From positions 124,001-188,000 of the forward strand of contig CM020620.1 of assembly GCA_009829735.1 (NCBI GenBank): 64,000 nucleotides of DNA. The letters are read 5' to 3'. Shown here one piece after another: positions 48,601 through 60,413 of this stretch. The notes under the pieces were generated by a model. That model searched no databases and had not been told where the DNA came from. It was given only the letters and a program-made list of their open reading frames with translations. A program made the position numbers and the translations under genes. Position 1 is the stretch's first letter, and every line of letters starts with the position of its first letter. The DNA comes from Pyropia yezoensis (lineage: Eukaryota; Rhodophyta; Bangiophyceae; Bangiales; Bangiaceae).

Positions 48601-50106
48601 CGCAGTTTCCCTCCATGCTCCTCCTCCCTCACGCTCCCATGGCAGTCCCCCCACCCCCATCACAACAGCGCCTCTGCCACCCGCCACTCCTGCCTCCTGT
48701 ATTATTTCTCCACCTGGCGAGGATCTTCCGACGCGCCATCGACCGTCGACGCGGCACCGGGGGGGCCTTTGCCATAGCACAGTCCTGCTCCTCTGCCATA
48801 GCCCAGGGCTTCCCCTCTGCCCCCCCTCCGTGTCGGGAGTTGGGGGGGGCGTAGGGGCGGGCGTCGGCCGCGCTGGCCGGCGCCACCGTGATCGCGCTGG
48901 CGCCCTTGCGCCTTGCCCCCGCTCCGCCACCCCCCACCGCCCCCGGCTACGCTCCCTCGCCCGACCTGCCGGGGACTGCTGCACGGTGGATGTGACCACC
49001 CTAAAAGTGCAGGCACCCCCTACCCGCGAGGAGGGGCGAGAATGGGGAGGGAGGCGGCGGCGGCCACCCGCCGCGGCGGGCTGCAGCTCCCGCTCGTCCC
49101 GACACCCACCCGGCCTGTGCGGGCGGCTGCCACACAGGCACACGGTCCGCCGGGCTGCATGTCGTGGCCGGGGGGGGGGGGGGGGAAGGGGCGGGGGAGG
49201 GAGGAGTGGCGGTAGAGCGCAGCCGCCACCGCAACCCCCACCCAGCATCGGTTTTGGAACGGCAGCCAAGGTCAAGCGAGCGCAGAGAAGACAAGAGAAA
49301 CAAAGTCAGCACGACTCGCCCAAGACGGGGCTGGGCGTGTGTGGGTGGGTGTCTAGAAGGAAGACCGCGGGCGATTGCCCGCGCGTCCCCCCCACGGCGC
49401 CGCGCCAGCGCAGCCTCGCTGTGGCCTCCACACGGGCCGTCACGGTGGCGGCGTCAGCACCGACGGCGCGAGCGTCGGGGCGCGCTCCCGACGCGTCTTT
49501 CTTTTTTTTTCCCTCTCAAAGCCCACCAGGTCCGCAGTGGGGCAGAGAGAGGCCGAGGAGGGGGGGAAGGGGGGAGCGGCGGTGCGCCCGCAAACGGCGC
49601 CGCGATGGGGGGTAGGTGGCCGACGTGCCCCCCGCCGTCACCGTCACCCCCACCGTCACGGACCACCCCACCGCCGCCGCCGTCACGATCATACGCCGTC
49701 ACCACCACCGTCACCACCACCGTCACCACCACCGCCGCCGCTGCCGCCGACGCCGCCGTCACCACCACCGCCGTCTCCACCCCCCTTCCCCCCCCCCCCC
49801 CCCCCCCCCCCGCATCCCAGGAAAGAATCACTGTTGCTCTCAGGGCGCGCTACCGCAACACAACACCCACAAAAGGCGGACAAGCGGCCACCGCAGCGTG
49901 TGGCCGTCGGGGGGAGGGACGGCCGGCGGCGGCGGCGGGTGGACGTCACCGTGAGGTGAGGTCCTCACGTCAGGTAGCAGGCTGCCCGCCCTCCGCCACA
50001 TGTATACCGTCCTCCTGCACCATCCGCTCACCACGTTTCCCCCGCCCGCACCCTCACCCGTCAAGGTGCCGGCCGCGCCCGCGGGGGCGACCCCGCCGCC
50101 GCCGTC

Positions 50107-50138
<32 letters not shown>

Positions 50139-50334
50139 TTCCTCTGCAGCTCGCCAACGGTCGGCCGCTCCGCCTGGGGGCGCCACAATGGCCATCACCG
50201 CGCGCAGAGGGGGGGGGAGCACCCGGCCGCCCGCACAGCACCAGCGCGCCTCCCCCCACGCCCACCCCACCCCCCCCGCCCCCGTCTCATGGACAAGGCG
50301 GACGCCGGGCGGGGATGGACGTCCACCGGCAGCC

Positions 50335-50365
<31 letters not shown>

Positions 50366-52200
50366 CGGCGGACAGTCGTTGGATGGGCTGACGCCGCGGA
50401 CAGCGGCGCGTACACTAAAAAAACGCCGGGGGGGGGTGGGGGGGGGGAGGGGGGGGTGACACCCCGCGGACACCGACGGCCGCCGACCGCCGCGGCGCCG
50501 CACTGGGGGGGAACCGACGCGGCGGGGCGGCGGGCGGCGCGGCGTTTTCCCCCCCGGGGCAGGGCGCCCGTGGGGGGGTGTGCCCACAAACGGCGGGGTG
50601 GCGGCCACACACGCGAGCGAGTGGGGTGCCGCAGAGGACTCGCCACCGCCGGGCGGGGGGCCGCTGACGTTGATGAGGCCGCACGGCCGCGGCACGCGCG
50701 GCCGCGCCTCGCGCCCCCCCCCCCCCTGCGATATGTACAGTATGTACGGGTGCCGCCCCGCTGCCACGGTGGCAGCCCCGTGGCGGGCGGGCAAGGTCAG
50801 GTCAAGGGCGTCGGGCGCGTCCCCCCCCCCCTTTCTATATTTCCTTCCCTGCCGGCGCCGCCACTGACACTGTCACGGAACGGCGCCCCACTCACCCGTT
50901 GTTGCCAGTTGAGGAACGCCCGCTGATCAGGGCGGTACCCCTCTACCGCCCTCCAGGCGCGCGCGCCGGTCGCCCCGTAATGGCGGTGACCATAGCCACC
51001 CCCCCTTTTTTTTTTTTTTCTTCCCGTCTGCCCCACGGCCTGCCTGCCTGCCTCCACTCCTCCGCCGCCGCGCGCGTCCCCCGCAGGCAGAGCGGCAAGC
51101 GCCTTGACCAGCGGCGGCGCGCCAGAGGATCCCTGTCCGCCACGCGAGCACGTCGCCGTCGCCTTTGGGGAGGGGGGGGGGGGCGGGGGGGGGGGGGAAG
51201 GTGGAGAGGCCGGGGCGCCCGACTGGGTCACACCCCTCCGCGCACTCCCCCCGCCCCCCCCTCTCCCTTCCACCCTATCATCCCTGGGTGACTCCTGCAG
51301 CGCACCCGCAGTTCACCGGCAGGAAAGGGGGGGGGACGGGGGACTGCCAGGCCCATGCCCCTCGCCACTCTTTTGCCCCCAACCGCCACGCGCCACCCTC
51401 CCCTCCAAGCTCTCTTCTCCCTTCTTCTTTCCCTTGCACAGCGTCGCTGCCCACGACGGTCTGCTCTTGGTTGTTTGTTGTAAATTCTTCACTCTCCTGC
51501 CTTCCGTCTTGGCGTGAAAGGGGAATGGAAGAGGGGAGAGGAGGACCGGGGCTGGGGGGGGGGGGTGGGGGGTGGGGGGAAGGAGAAGGAAGCGAGGGAA
51601 GGCGTTGGCTGCTCTGACCAGCCGCAGGCGCGACGGCACCTTGCGGCCTTGAACGGGACGCCCCCCCTCCGTGGCGGTGCGCTCCCTCCGTGGCCTCGGG
51701 AGGCGCCGACCGTCAAACGGCGGCCCGGCCAGGCCGCCACGCCGCCGCAGCGTCGGGAGGCAAGAGGGGAGGGGGCACCGACGGGGAGCGCCGCCGACGT
51801 CATGGCAGGCGGTCCGCCGCCGGCGCCGGCGCCACGTCCGACGCCCTGTCCACGTGCCGACGGCCAACTCTTCTCCCCCCCCCCCCCTCTCCCGTCTCCC
51901 CCCCGCCGCCGCCCGTGAGTCAAGAACAAACGGCCGTACACCGGTCGATGGGAAAGGGCCGTGCACCACCAAAAAGGGGGATGATCGGGGTCCTGCACGC
52001 CCCCATCGCACCTCTCCCCATAAAACGTCCTGTCAGAGATGGGTGGATGTGCCCTGCTCTCCCCTGCTTGTACACCTCACATTGAGGGCGGGAAACGCTT
52101 TGTCGCTGTCTGCTCACCTCCCGCTCCCCACCCCGCGGACACGCCCTTGCACAAAGTCGCCCACGCATCCCAAGGTTCATGACATCCCCATTCAATCCAA
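48601..52200. other. Homopolymer-rich interval with isolated exon-like signals on the minus strand
   Basis: A CAC/CCG-type microsatellite lies at 49690-49790, and C or G runs of 15 or more occur near 49155-49170, 49790-49810, 50339-50360 and 51170-51200. On the minus strand a frame ending in GYRPDQRAFLNWQQR meets a strong donor CGG|GTGAGT at 50896/50895. Acceptor-like sequences follow near 50745 and 50411 (TTTTTTTAG). This suggests a multi-exon minus gene between about 50.4 and 51.8 kb that I cannot assemble. A minus ATG near 51801 (MTSAALPVGAPSPLASRRCG) reads like an organelle targeting peptide and might be its start. Confidence 0.25.
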
Positions 52201-53121
52201 TATTGATATCTAAACGATGAACCCCAATGTTCATCAGAAACTCGACCGTGGTGTAAAGAACTGGTGGGGCCTGTGCATTGGCGTTGGACTTCAAAAGGAG
52301 CTGCTGAGCACATGCCAGCCGCGTTGTTCCCCGTGTACAGTAGTACTTGGTCGACACCCCCCCCCTCAAAACGGAATCTCGGGTCCCAACAACTCATTTT
52401 CTATCACGCCTAACTTTGTATCTCCTGTATGTACTATAATAAAATTGGAGAACCAACCCACGCGAGGTCGTACAGTAGAGTGCACTAGAAAAATCAGGCC
52501 CGCACGTGATCCGGCCCTGCCCTCTGGCTCCTCCCCGCCTGAGCGTGGGGGGCGTCTGCACCCGGCCAGACAAGACACTCCCTGCGGGGTATTTTTTGGA
52601 ACACGCGTGATCCCCTTGCAGGTGTGGCAGCGGGAGGACGAGCGATCCATGGTCCTCCGCCTCCGGTTGGCGACTGGCCGACGCTGTGTCTCCCCACCAC
52701 CACTCACACTGAGGGGGCACCGTGACCGCCAGTCGAGTGTGCCTGCCACATCCTGCAGGGCCCATGCCGGACAAAAGTGTCCGCCCTCCCCCGCACCCCC
52801 CCCCCCCGCCGGCACCGCCAATGGGGGCCCTTCCTGATGGGCCAGAAACAGGACCTATTTACCTACACATGGTGGTGCCTTTGTATCCATACGCTGTGGC
52901 AGCTCTAGGCCCGCCGCCGCCTCCCGCCGCTGCCCCCGCCGCTGCCGCGGTCGCGGCGGCCCGCCCCCCTCGCTCCGTTGCCACGCGCCGGCAGCGGTAG
53001 CTGGGGAGCCGCCACGGTCGGCGCGCCCCCGCCGCCGCCGCGCCGAGGCTGGCTGCCACTGTCACTCGCCCAACCCCCCCCCCCACCCCTCCCCCCCCAC
53101 CCCCCCCCCTCCACCCCCACC

Positions 53122-53186
53122 GCCGCTGCCACCGCCACCGCCACCGCCACCGCCACCGCCACCGCCACCGCCACCGCCACCGCCGG
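53122..53186 (+). repeat. (CCACCG)n microsatellite
   Basis: About ten copies of CCACCG follow CCGCCGCTG. Confidence 0.9.
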
Positions 53187-54265
53187 TGCCCGCCGCCAGT
53201 CCTATATACCATTGCTGTCCATGCAGCTGCTCTGCAGACACCCACCTCCTCCCCTCTTTCCCCCCCCCCCCCCCTCAACGGTGGCTAGATCGTTGTCCAC
53301 ACCCTCCCAGCGCCGTTGGGTCGCTAGGCGGCCAGCAGCGGCACGCCTCCCCCCCCCGCCTCTCGCTCGCACAGATCTCACCAGACCCCCACCCCACCCC
53401 ACCCACGCGCCCGCTCGCCCGTACGCCCGGCCGCCCGGCCGCCCGGCCGCCCGCCCGCCCGCCCGCCCGCCCGCCCGCGCCACAGAGCCGGCAACGGTGC
53501 GGCGGACCGCGATGCGGTGGCCCACAGGCCGACGAGAGGGGGGGGGGGGGGGGCGGGGAAGGGCAGGGCAGCGCAGCGCAGGAGGGTTGCGGCGTGGCCC
53601 GCACGCGCGCCGCGCCGCGCCGCCCGGCGCGGGGGCCTGCCGGCAGGCGGCAGAGCGGCCCGCCTGGCGCGGGGCTTGTGCCCGCACAACGCCAGCCACC
53701 CCCGCCGCCCCCCACCCCCCCCCCCACACCGACCACGTTGCCGCCACGCGCCCCGCGGCGGCCGGGCGGGTGTGTGGGGTGGGCGGCGGCCGGCCGGGGG
53801 GGGACAACCCGCCTGGGGGGGCGTCGACACGGAAAGGCGGGCGGTGGTGGTGGCGGCGGCGGCGGCGGCGGTGGTGGTGGTGGTGGTGGCGGCGGCGGCA
53901 TCGGCCCTGTGGTCGTGCCGCTCTTCCCCCTTCCCTCCCCCCCGCCCTCGTGTAGCTCCCCCCCCCTTTTCCTCCTCCGCCCCGCCGCTTCCCCCTGACG
54001 TTGGCCGCCGCCGCCCGCCAACCCACCACGGCTCACGCCGTCATTGGAGAGGACCCGTACTCGCTCGCCCCCTTCCCCCCCTCCCCCCGCTCTCCCCCCC
54101 CACCCCTGGCCACCGGTACGGCTCCTTCATTCATTTATTTATTCTCTCTCTTGCGCCCTCCCGCGCCCCCTGCCCCGTCACTTTGCTCCTCCAACTTTTT
54201 GGTGGGGCGCTCTTCAGCTCTCTACCCCCTCGCTCCCTACAACGTTCTCCGTCGGCCGGCGGCGC

Positions 54266-54303
<38 letters not shown>

Positions 54304-54384
54304 CCGGTAGGGTTCCACGCCATGGCCGTCCCTGGCGCCGCCCGCAGTGACCACTGGCGTGCGCCAAGACTGGCGGGCGCCGTC

Positions 54385-54500
54385 ACCCCCACCACCACCA
54401 CCGCCACCGCCACCGCGCTGGCCACCGCCACCGCCACCGCAACCGCCACCGCCACCGCAACCGCAACCGCCACCGCCACCGCCACCACCACCACCACGGC
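54385..54500 (+). repeat. Imperfect (ACCGCC)n microsatellite
   Basis: ACCGCC units mixed with ACCACC lie just upstream of the LPMO-like gene, probably in its 5' region. Confidence 0.85.
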
Positions 54501-54603
54501 TGGCCGCCCATGGTCCTCCGCGGCGGCCTCCCGGCGGCCCCCGTCGGGACCACCGGGCCCGTCGCCGTGGCAGTCACCACCACCACCACCACCACCACCG
54601 ACG

Positions 54604-56430
54604 ATGCCGACGCAGAGGAGGCGGCGGCGGCGGCGGCTCTTCCCCTCCCCGTCGGTGGCCGCGACGGTGGCCAGCGCGGTCGCGGCGGCGGCGGCGGTGG
54701 TGGGGGTTGCCACCCTCCTCGCCGCCACCCCCGCCCGCGCGCACACGTGGCTGACCGTCCCCCCCTCCATGTCCACCATGGAAGGGTGCCGCATTGGCGG
54801 CAGCCCCGGCCACGTGGTGTCGTGCCCGGGGCCGTGCCCGGCCATGGACGCAACGTCGGCGAGGCAGCCGCCGGTGACCACCACCTACAACCGCGGCGCT
54901 CTGATCGAGGTGCGGTACACGCGCAACAACCACGAGGGTACGTTGGCAGAGGAGCAAGAGGGGGAGGGGTAGGGGAAGGAGGGTTGGACGGGGGGGAAAC
55001 AGCAGAGGGACCTGGGAGGCAGCGGAAGGGAGGGGAGTGTCTCAATGGGCGGTGGGATGGAAGGGCTGTGATGGCGTTTGGTGGTGGGGTCTGGGAGGGA
55101 GTGTCTGCTCTGGGGAAGGGAGGACAGCAGGGGGGGGGTACCGTGGTACGCGGACGGAGGTGCCCCACGCCCCACTGCGGATTCTCTGCAAGTAACAGGG
55201 GTGTGTCGCCCCCCCCCCCCCCCTCCCCCCACCTCGAGTCGCCGCCTGACCCCGCGGTACCTGCTCGCCCTACGCTTTCGATTTCTTATCTGCCGTTTTT
55301 CTTGTTTCTTCCTGCCCCTGTGCCCTGCCTTTTCTCCCCCCCTCCGCCCGTCAACTCAACACTCTAGGCGGCTTTGCGCGGTGGTCCCTCGTCCCCGCCG
55401 ACCGTGCGATGGACGCCGCCTTCCACGCGCGCGCCGCGTTCCACTACTCGTGCTGGGACGCGGGGGCGACCAAGTGCGCCCGCGGCTGGCAAATGTACCG
55501 GGACTGCAAGTACGACCACGAGAAGCTCTACTACCGGCGGCGGGTGCGGCTGCCGGCCGTCTACCCCGACGGCCTGTACGTGCTGGGCTTTGCGTGGTGG
55601 GGGGGGCTGGACCAGGGCAAGGGCTTCAACGCCGCCCTGGGTGACTACTACGACTGCAGGTGCGTTTGTGATTGGATTTGGAAAACAAGGGAGCACAGGG
55701 AGGGGAGGGGGAGGGGAGCGGGAGGGGAGGGGGGGCGCTGAGTGGGGAGGGGAACACGGGTGGTGGCATGGGGGCAGGGGGGGGGGGGGGGGGTTGGCGG
55801 GTGGCGACTGGGGACAGGGACAGGGACCGCAGGGGGGGCTGCCACACCCCGTGTCAGATGTGCCTGGAGCATCTCTTGGGGGAGGTTGCGGTCGGTCTGG
55901 ATGGGTTGAGGGGGGTTGTGGTCGGGGGAGCGTCGTGCGCATTGCAGCGGTCTGCCAACCGTCGGGCGCAGCAGTGGCCCTCGTGGCACTGGCCACGACA
56001 CGGTCGAGTTCCGCTCCCACTCGTCGCCGTTCACGACGCCGCGCCCTCACCTGCCGGGGGCACCTACTCACACGGCCCCTCCCCCGCCCCACTATGGCCG
56101 CAGCTCTCTCTCTCTCTCTCCCTCTTTCTTCTTTCCTTCTGCTCTTTCTTGCGCCACGGCTGTGCCCCCCCTCGTCCTTGCATTCCGTCGTCGCGTTCAC
56201 CCCCCGGCCCCACCCCCCCCCCCACCCCGCAGCTACGTGCGCATCAAGGGCGGCCCGCGGATGCAGAAGCAGCACCAGCCAACGTTTGATGGGTCGGGCG
56301 AGCCTGGCGGCCGCCCGGGGACGTGCCGGAGTAGCGTCAACATGCTGGGGCTATGCTGGCGGGAGCCGTGTCACCAGTACAAGGGGGGATACCTCAAGGT
56401 ACGGCGAGAGAGAGAGAGCGAGAGAGAGGT

Positions 56431-56491
<61 letters not shown>

Positions 56492-57457
56492 GGGGATGGG
56501 GGGGCAGGGAGGGAGGGAGGGGAGCTCCTTGCGCGTCCATCGGGGGATTGGAGGCGCTTGATCTCAGAGGCAGTAGGGGGGGGGGGCGAGCGACCGGCGC
56601 GAATGCACGACGAGCGTCGGGGATGCGAGGGGCGGGGGCGGGGAGGTGGGGGGCGCCGCGCGCGGCGGGGCGCCGCTTGCACAGAGGCGGCCAGCCTCCC
56701 AACGGGGTGGCAAAGCCGTTGCAGCGTGCCACCCGGCGGTGACACCCCCGGCGCGGGCGGCGTGGGGGAGGGGGCGGTGGGGGGGTGTTGCTGCAAGTCC
56801 AGTGGTGGCTAACCGCTCTGCCGTCCGCCCTGTGCTCGTCTCTTGTCTCTACGTGCGCGGCTGCCCCCCCCCCCTGACCTCTGTATCCTTCCCTCCCGCC
56901 CACCCCCCCCCCGCCCCCCCCCCCTGGTCCCCCCACTCCCCGTTGGGCAGCCCGCCGCGTTTAACCGGCGGCGGCCCAACGCGATTGCCGCGTGGTGGAT
57001 GAACCCCCCCCACCGCCTCCCCGCGGGGCTCCCCGCGCTGCCCAACCCGTCCACCGCCTCCCCCCTCCGCCCGTTTGCGGCCGTCACCCCCGACGTGGCC
57101 GCCACCCTCCACGGCATTACGCTGCTGGAGCTCCACCCGCTCACGGGGGCGGTCCTTGCGCGGCGGGCGCACGTCAACTGGCGCGCGCCCATCCGGGTGC
57201 GCCCGGGGCGGGCGGTGACGATTGTGGCCGACGTGGGCGGGGACGTCCGGTGGGTGCGGTGGTTTGTGGGGGGGGCGCTGGAGCGGCGGGGCGGCTCGTG
57301 GCCGTATGGGATTGGCGGCGTGGGGCCGGGGGGGGAGCCGCTGCCGTGGCGGGGGGCGGTGTGGGGGCGCCCGTTTGTGTTGCGCGTCCGCGTGACGGGC
57401 ATGCGCGGGCTGACGGTGGTGCGCACCTGGTGGCGGGTGCGGCTGGTGCGGTGGTGA
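54604..57457 (+). CDS. Secreted LPMO-like copper protein with an additional C-terminal region (four exons)
   Basis: Exons are 54604-54937, 55368-55659, 56233-56398 and 56951-57457, and all junctions are GT-AG with matching phases (1, 2, 0), giving 432 aa. A signal peptide with an Arg-rich start ends at TPARA, so the mature protein would begin with His47 (HTWLTVPPSM). An N-terminal histidine is the signature of lytic polysaccharide monooxygenases, where it chelates copper. A second candidate brace histidine is His110 in YTRNNHEGGFARWSLV. GLYVLGFAWWGG and GDYYDCSYVRI fit the end of the LPMO beta-sandwich, where Tyr or Phe sits axial to copper. After that come a Cys-containing linker (RPGTCRSSVNMLGLCWREPC) and exon 4, a 168-aa Pro/Arg/Trp-rich beta-type region with no family I recognise. 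It probably acts on cell-wall polysaccharide. Activity and CAZy family are not established. Confidence 0.72.
56404..56486 (+). repeat. (GA)n microsatellite in intron 3 of the LPMO-like gene
   Basis: Nearly uninterrupted GA repeats begin a few bases after the donor AAG|GTACGG at 56398/56399. Confidence 0.9.
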
Positions 57458-59130
57458 GGAGAAGGAAGGGGGGGAGGCGGGATTGGAGGGGTGTGGGGGG
57501 GGTGGGAGTGGGACAAGGGGGATGTGGGGGTGGAGGGTGGGGGGAGGGGGGGTGGGGGGGGGGGGCAGAGAGCGGGAGGAGACCCGTGGTACCCCCGCCA
57601 GTAACTGGTAACATCGAGAGGGGGCCCTGGCGTTGGACAGACTGGGTGCGCGCGCCCCTTTCCGTGGCGTAGAATAGGAACAGGGACAGCGGCTGCCCGT
57701 TTTATTTTGTATATGTAATGGGGAGGGGAGGAGGAGGGGGGGGGGGGGGCGAACCTTCCCCTGGGGAAGGGCACGTGATCCGTGCGTCACCGGCCGTACT
57801 ATCCTTTTTTTTTTTTTTTTTGGACTGCCTGACCCAGTTTTTGTGCCTTGGTTCCCGGGGCTGTGTAGCCCATGGACCCCATAGCGTCATGACACCCACG
57901 GGGGAGGGGGGCAACAGCCGCCTCCGCCTATGTCCCACGGTAGGACACCCTCCCGCCCCCGCCGCCCCCCGGGCGACACGCAAACCAGTGGCAACAGGGG
58001 GGCCGCGGGTGGCCACCCGCCGCCCCCGCAGCGCCGGGGACGCCTCCCCGCGGCGGGCCAGTGGTGGCCACCCCCCCCTCTGTCCCCGCCGCGGTCGCCC
58101 CCCCCCCCACCCCTCCCCCCCTCCCCTCCCTGCGCTCGTCACAGGACGGGCGCGTCGGTGGGGGAGGAAAAGAAATGGAAAGGGCAAACCCGCCACCGCC
58201 GCCGCGTGCCGACCGCACCCGGCGCGGGGTGAGGGAGGACGCACAAGGCGGGGGCCAAGCGGCAGCCGCCACTGCCACTTTTTCTTTCCCCCCCCCCCAC
58301 GACCCCGCTCTCCGCCCGGGCCGGGGCGGTGGGCCGTCGAAGAGGCGGCGTCGGCCGTGGGGTGGAGGAGAGGGTTGACAGCGGATGCGGGGAGGGGGGA
58401 GGAGGGGCGGATACCCCACCGCGTGCCATCCAATCTTACCCTCACCGCCGATGGGGGTGACGCCGACGCGCCGTACCGTCCTCCACACCCCCGCCGCCGC
58501 CTCTGGCTCTGGCGACGCACCCTACCGCCTAGCTCACGACCGCCGCCGTCCGTGCGTACGCTGGTCCTGTCCCCGTCCTGCACCCGCCCAACCCCATGCC
58601 CCAAACGCCATTCCCTTCCCCACCCTTGTTCTGCCGCCAACCACCCCCCCTCTCCCCCCCTTCCCCACCCCGGGCCCAACACAACACACTACTACCACCG
58701 ACCGCCGCCCACCTCCCCCAACGGTGCCCGTCCTGCTGGCGCCCCCTGCCGGCGTGACAGACTCGCCCCCTGTAGTGCTGCTCCCGCCGCCGCGACGGCG
58801 GCGGGGTGGCACACGGCGGCGGCGTCAGAGCCGACCGCCGCCTCCACTCCTCCCCATTGTCTGACGTTGGCGCGCGGGATCGGAAAATAACTTATGTATT
58901 GCCCGTCACTGTGTCGCGATGTCAATGACAGGGCGGGCGTGGGGGGAGGGGGGGGGGGGGGGGCGCGGGGTCTTGCCCCAACACCCCCCCCCCCCCACCC
59001 CCCCGCCTTGCCCGGCCTGGTCCCTCCCCCACTCTATACACCGTCGTCGAGGCTTGGCAAACGGTTGGCACCCCAGCCCACCGCCCGCCCTCCCCGCCGT
59101 TTTCCCCAGCAGCACCCCCCGCGGGGCGCC
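57458..59130. other. Convergent interval without a supported gene
   Basis: It lies between the stops of the LPMO-like gene (plus) and the Cys/Tyr/Lys-rich gene (minus). It contains long G, C and T runs (for example a T run near 57805-57820) and only low-complexity frames. Confidence 0.45.
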
Positions 59131-60413
59131 CTAGTACGAGCAAACGGTCTTGTAGCAGTACTTGTCCGGGCAGCTCTTCTTGTCCTCCTTCTTGGCACAG
59201 CACTTGGAGTCCCACTCCTGGCGCTTGCACGTGTTGGCCTTGGTCACCGTCCGCTCGCAGCCGCCGGGGATCCACTTGGTGACGCTCCGCGTCTTGGTCA
59301 CCTCCTCGTCATAGTACTTGGTCGTCGTCACGTTGCAGTCGTACTTGACCTTGCCGTCCTTCTCACAGCCGCCCTTCACCCACTTGGTCACCGAGCACTG
59401 CGCGTCGTACGTCTCTGTCCGCTTGCACAGCGCGTCAAAGCGCTTCTCGCACTTGGCGTCGTACGACTTTTTGCACTTGTACGCCTCGTCGTAGCTGCAG
59501 TCGTAGCTGCCGCCGCCCACCTGCTTGGTGCACGTCGACTGGTACGAAATGTTCTCGTAGCACTTCTTCCCGTCGTAGCCATACGACGACCCGTTGGAGC
59601 AGTAGACCTGAGGGGGGGCGCAACGCAGGAAAAGAAAAAAAAAAAACAGCCAAGCAGGCACAACAGAGCAACGCAGAGAGAGCCGTTGACAGAAACCCCA
59701 AACGCCGTCACAAGGTCAGTCATCAGCCCAGCTTGCAGGCTCGTCGGTTTGCGCCGTGGCCAGCCGGCCGCCGCCCCACCCGCGGCCCCACCCCCCGCCC
59801 CAGCGCGTGTATCCCCGCACAGGGAGCCCCCCACCGCTCCCCCTCCCCCCGTCACCCACAGCCCCACACGTACCTCCTTCTTGTACACCTTGGAGCACGG
59901 GTAGCTCTCCGTCTTGGGCGACCCGTAGCACTGCTTGTTCACCCGGCGGGTGCACGTGGCGTCGCGCTCCTTCTTGCAGTTCACCGTCTGGGTCTTGGTG
60001 CACTTGTACGTCACCTCCCGCTGCTTCTTGCACGACTCGTTGTACGTCTTGTTGCAGTCGTACTTGACCTTCCCGTCCTTTTCACACCCCCCCTTTACCC
60101 ACTGGGTGTCCTGGTAGCTCCGCCGCTCCTTCACCTTGTACTGCTCGTCGTACGTCTTGTTGCAGTCGTACTTCTCCTTGGCCTTGTACGGGCACGAGAA
60201 GGACACCTCCTTGTTGCACCCGTACTGCACGCACACCCCGTACTGGTAGGAGCACTTGTCATAGTCGAGGCCGCACTTGTACTTTTGCTGGTAGCAGTTG
60301 CGCCCATACTGCTTGGCCGACGCCTCCACCGCGTCGTCGGCCGCCGTGGCCGTGCCGGTCAGCACCGCCACCGCCGCCGCCACCGCCGCCGTGCGTGTCA
60401 CAGACCGCATCAT
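59131..60413 (-). CDS. Secreted Cys/Tyr/Lys-rich repeat protein (two exons)
   Basis: Exon 1 is 59874-60413 (ATG at 60413) and exon 2 is 59131-59607 (TAG at 59131). The 266-bp intron has donor GAG|GTACGT, acceptor CCCTCAG|GTC and phase 0. The product is 338 aa. A signal peptide (MMRSVTRTAAVAAAVAVLTG..) is followed by a mature chain built of short units with one or two cysteines each and abundant Tyr and Lys, such as KYDCNKTYDEQYKVKERR. The longer motif WVKGGCEKDGKVKYDC occurs once in each exon, with a variant WIPGGCERTVTKANTC near the end, so the gene grew by internal duplication. There are no membrane segments after the signal. I recognise no named family. The composition suggests a disulfide- and perhaps tyrosine-cross-linked extracellular-matrix or adhesive protein. 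Confidence 0.85.

Larger units (their letters stand above)
52201..54603. other. Intergenic interval upstream of the LPMO-like gene
   Basis: 52200-52700 is comparatively AT-rich and featureless. From 52700 on, the strand is C-rich with hexanucleotide microsatellites. No gene is supported. Confidence 0.4.

Noticed and set aside
52217-52837. Plus and minus frames of 150-200 codons in an AT-richer stretch
   Set aside because: Both strands are open, composition is uneven, no domain or splice support was found.
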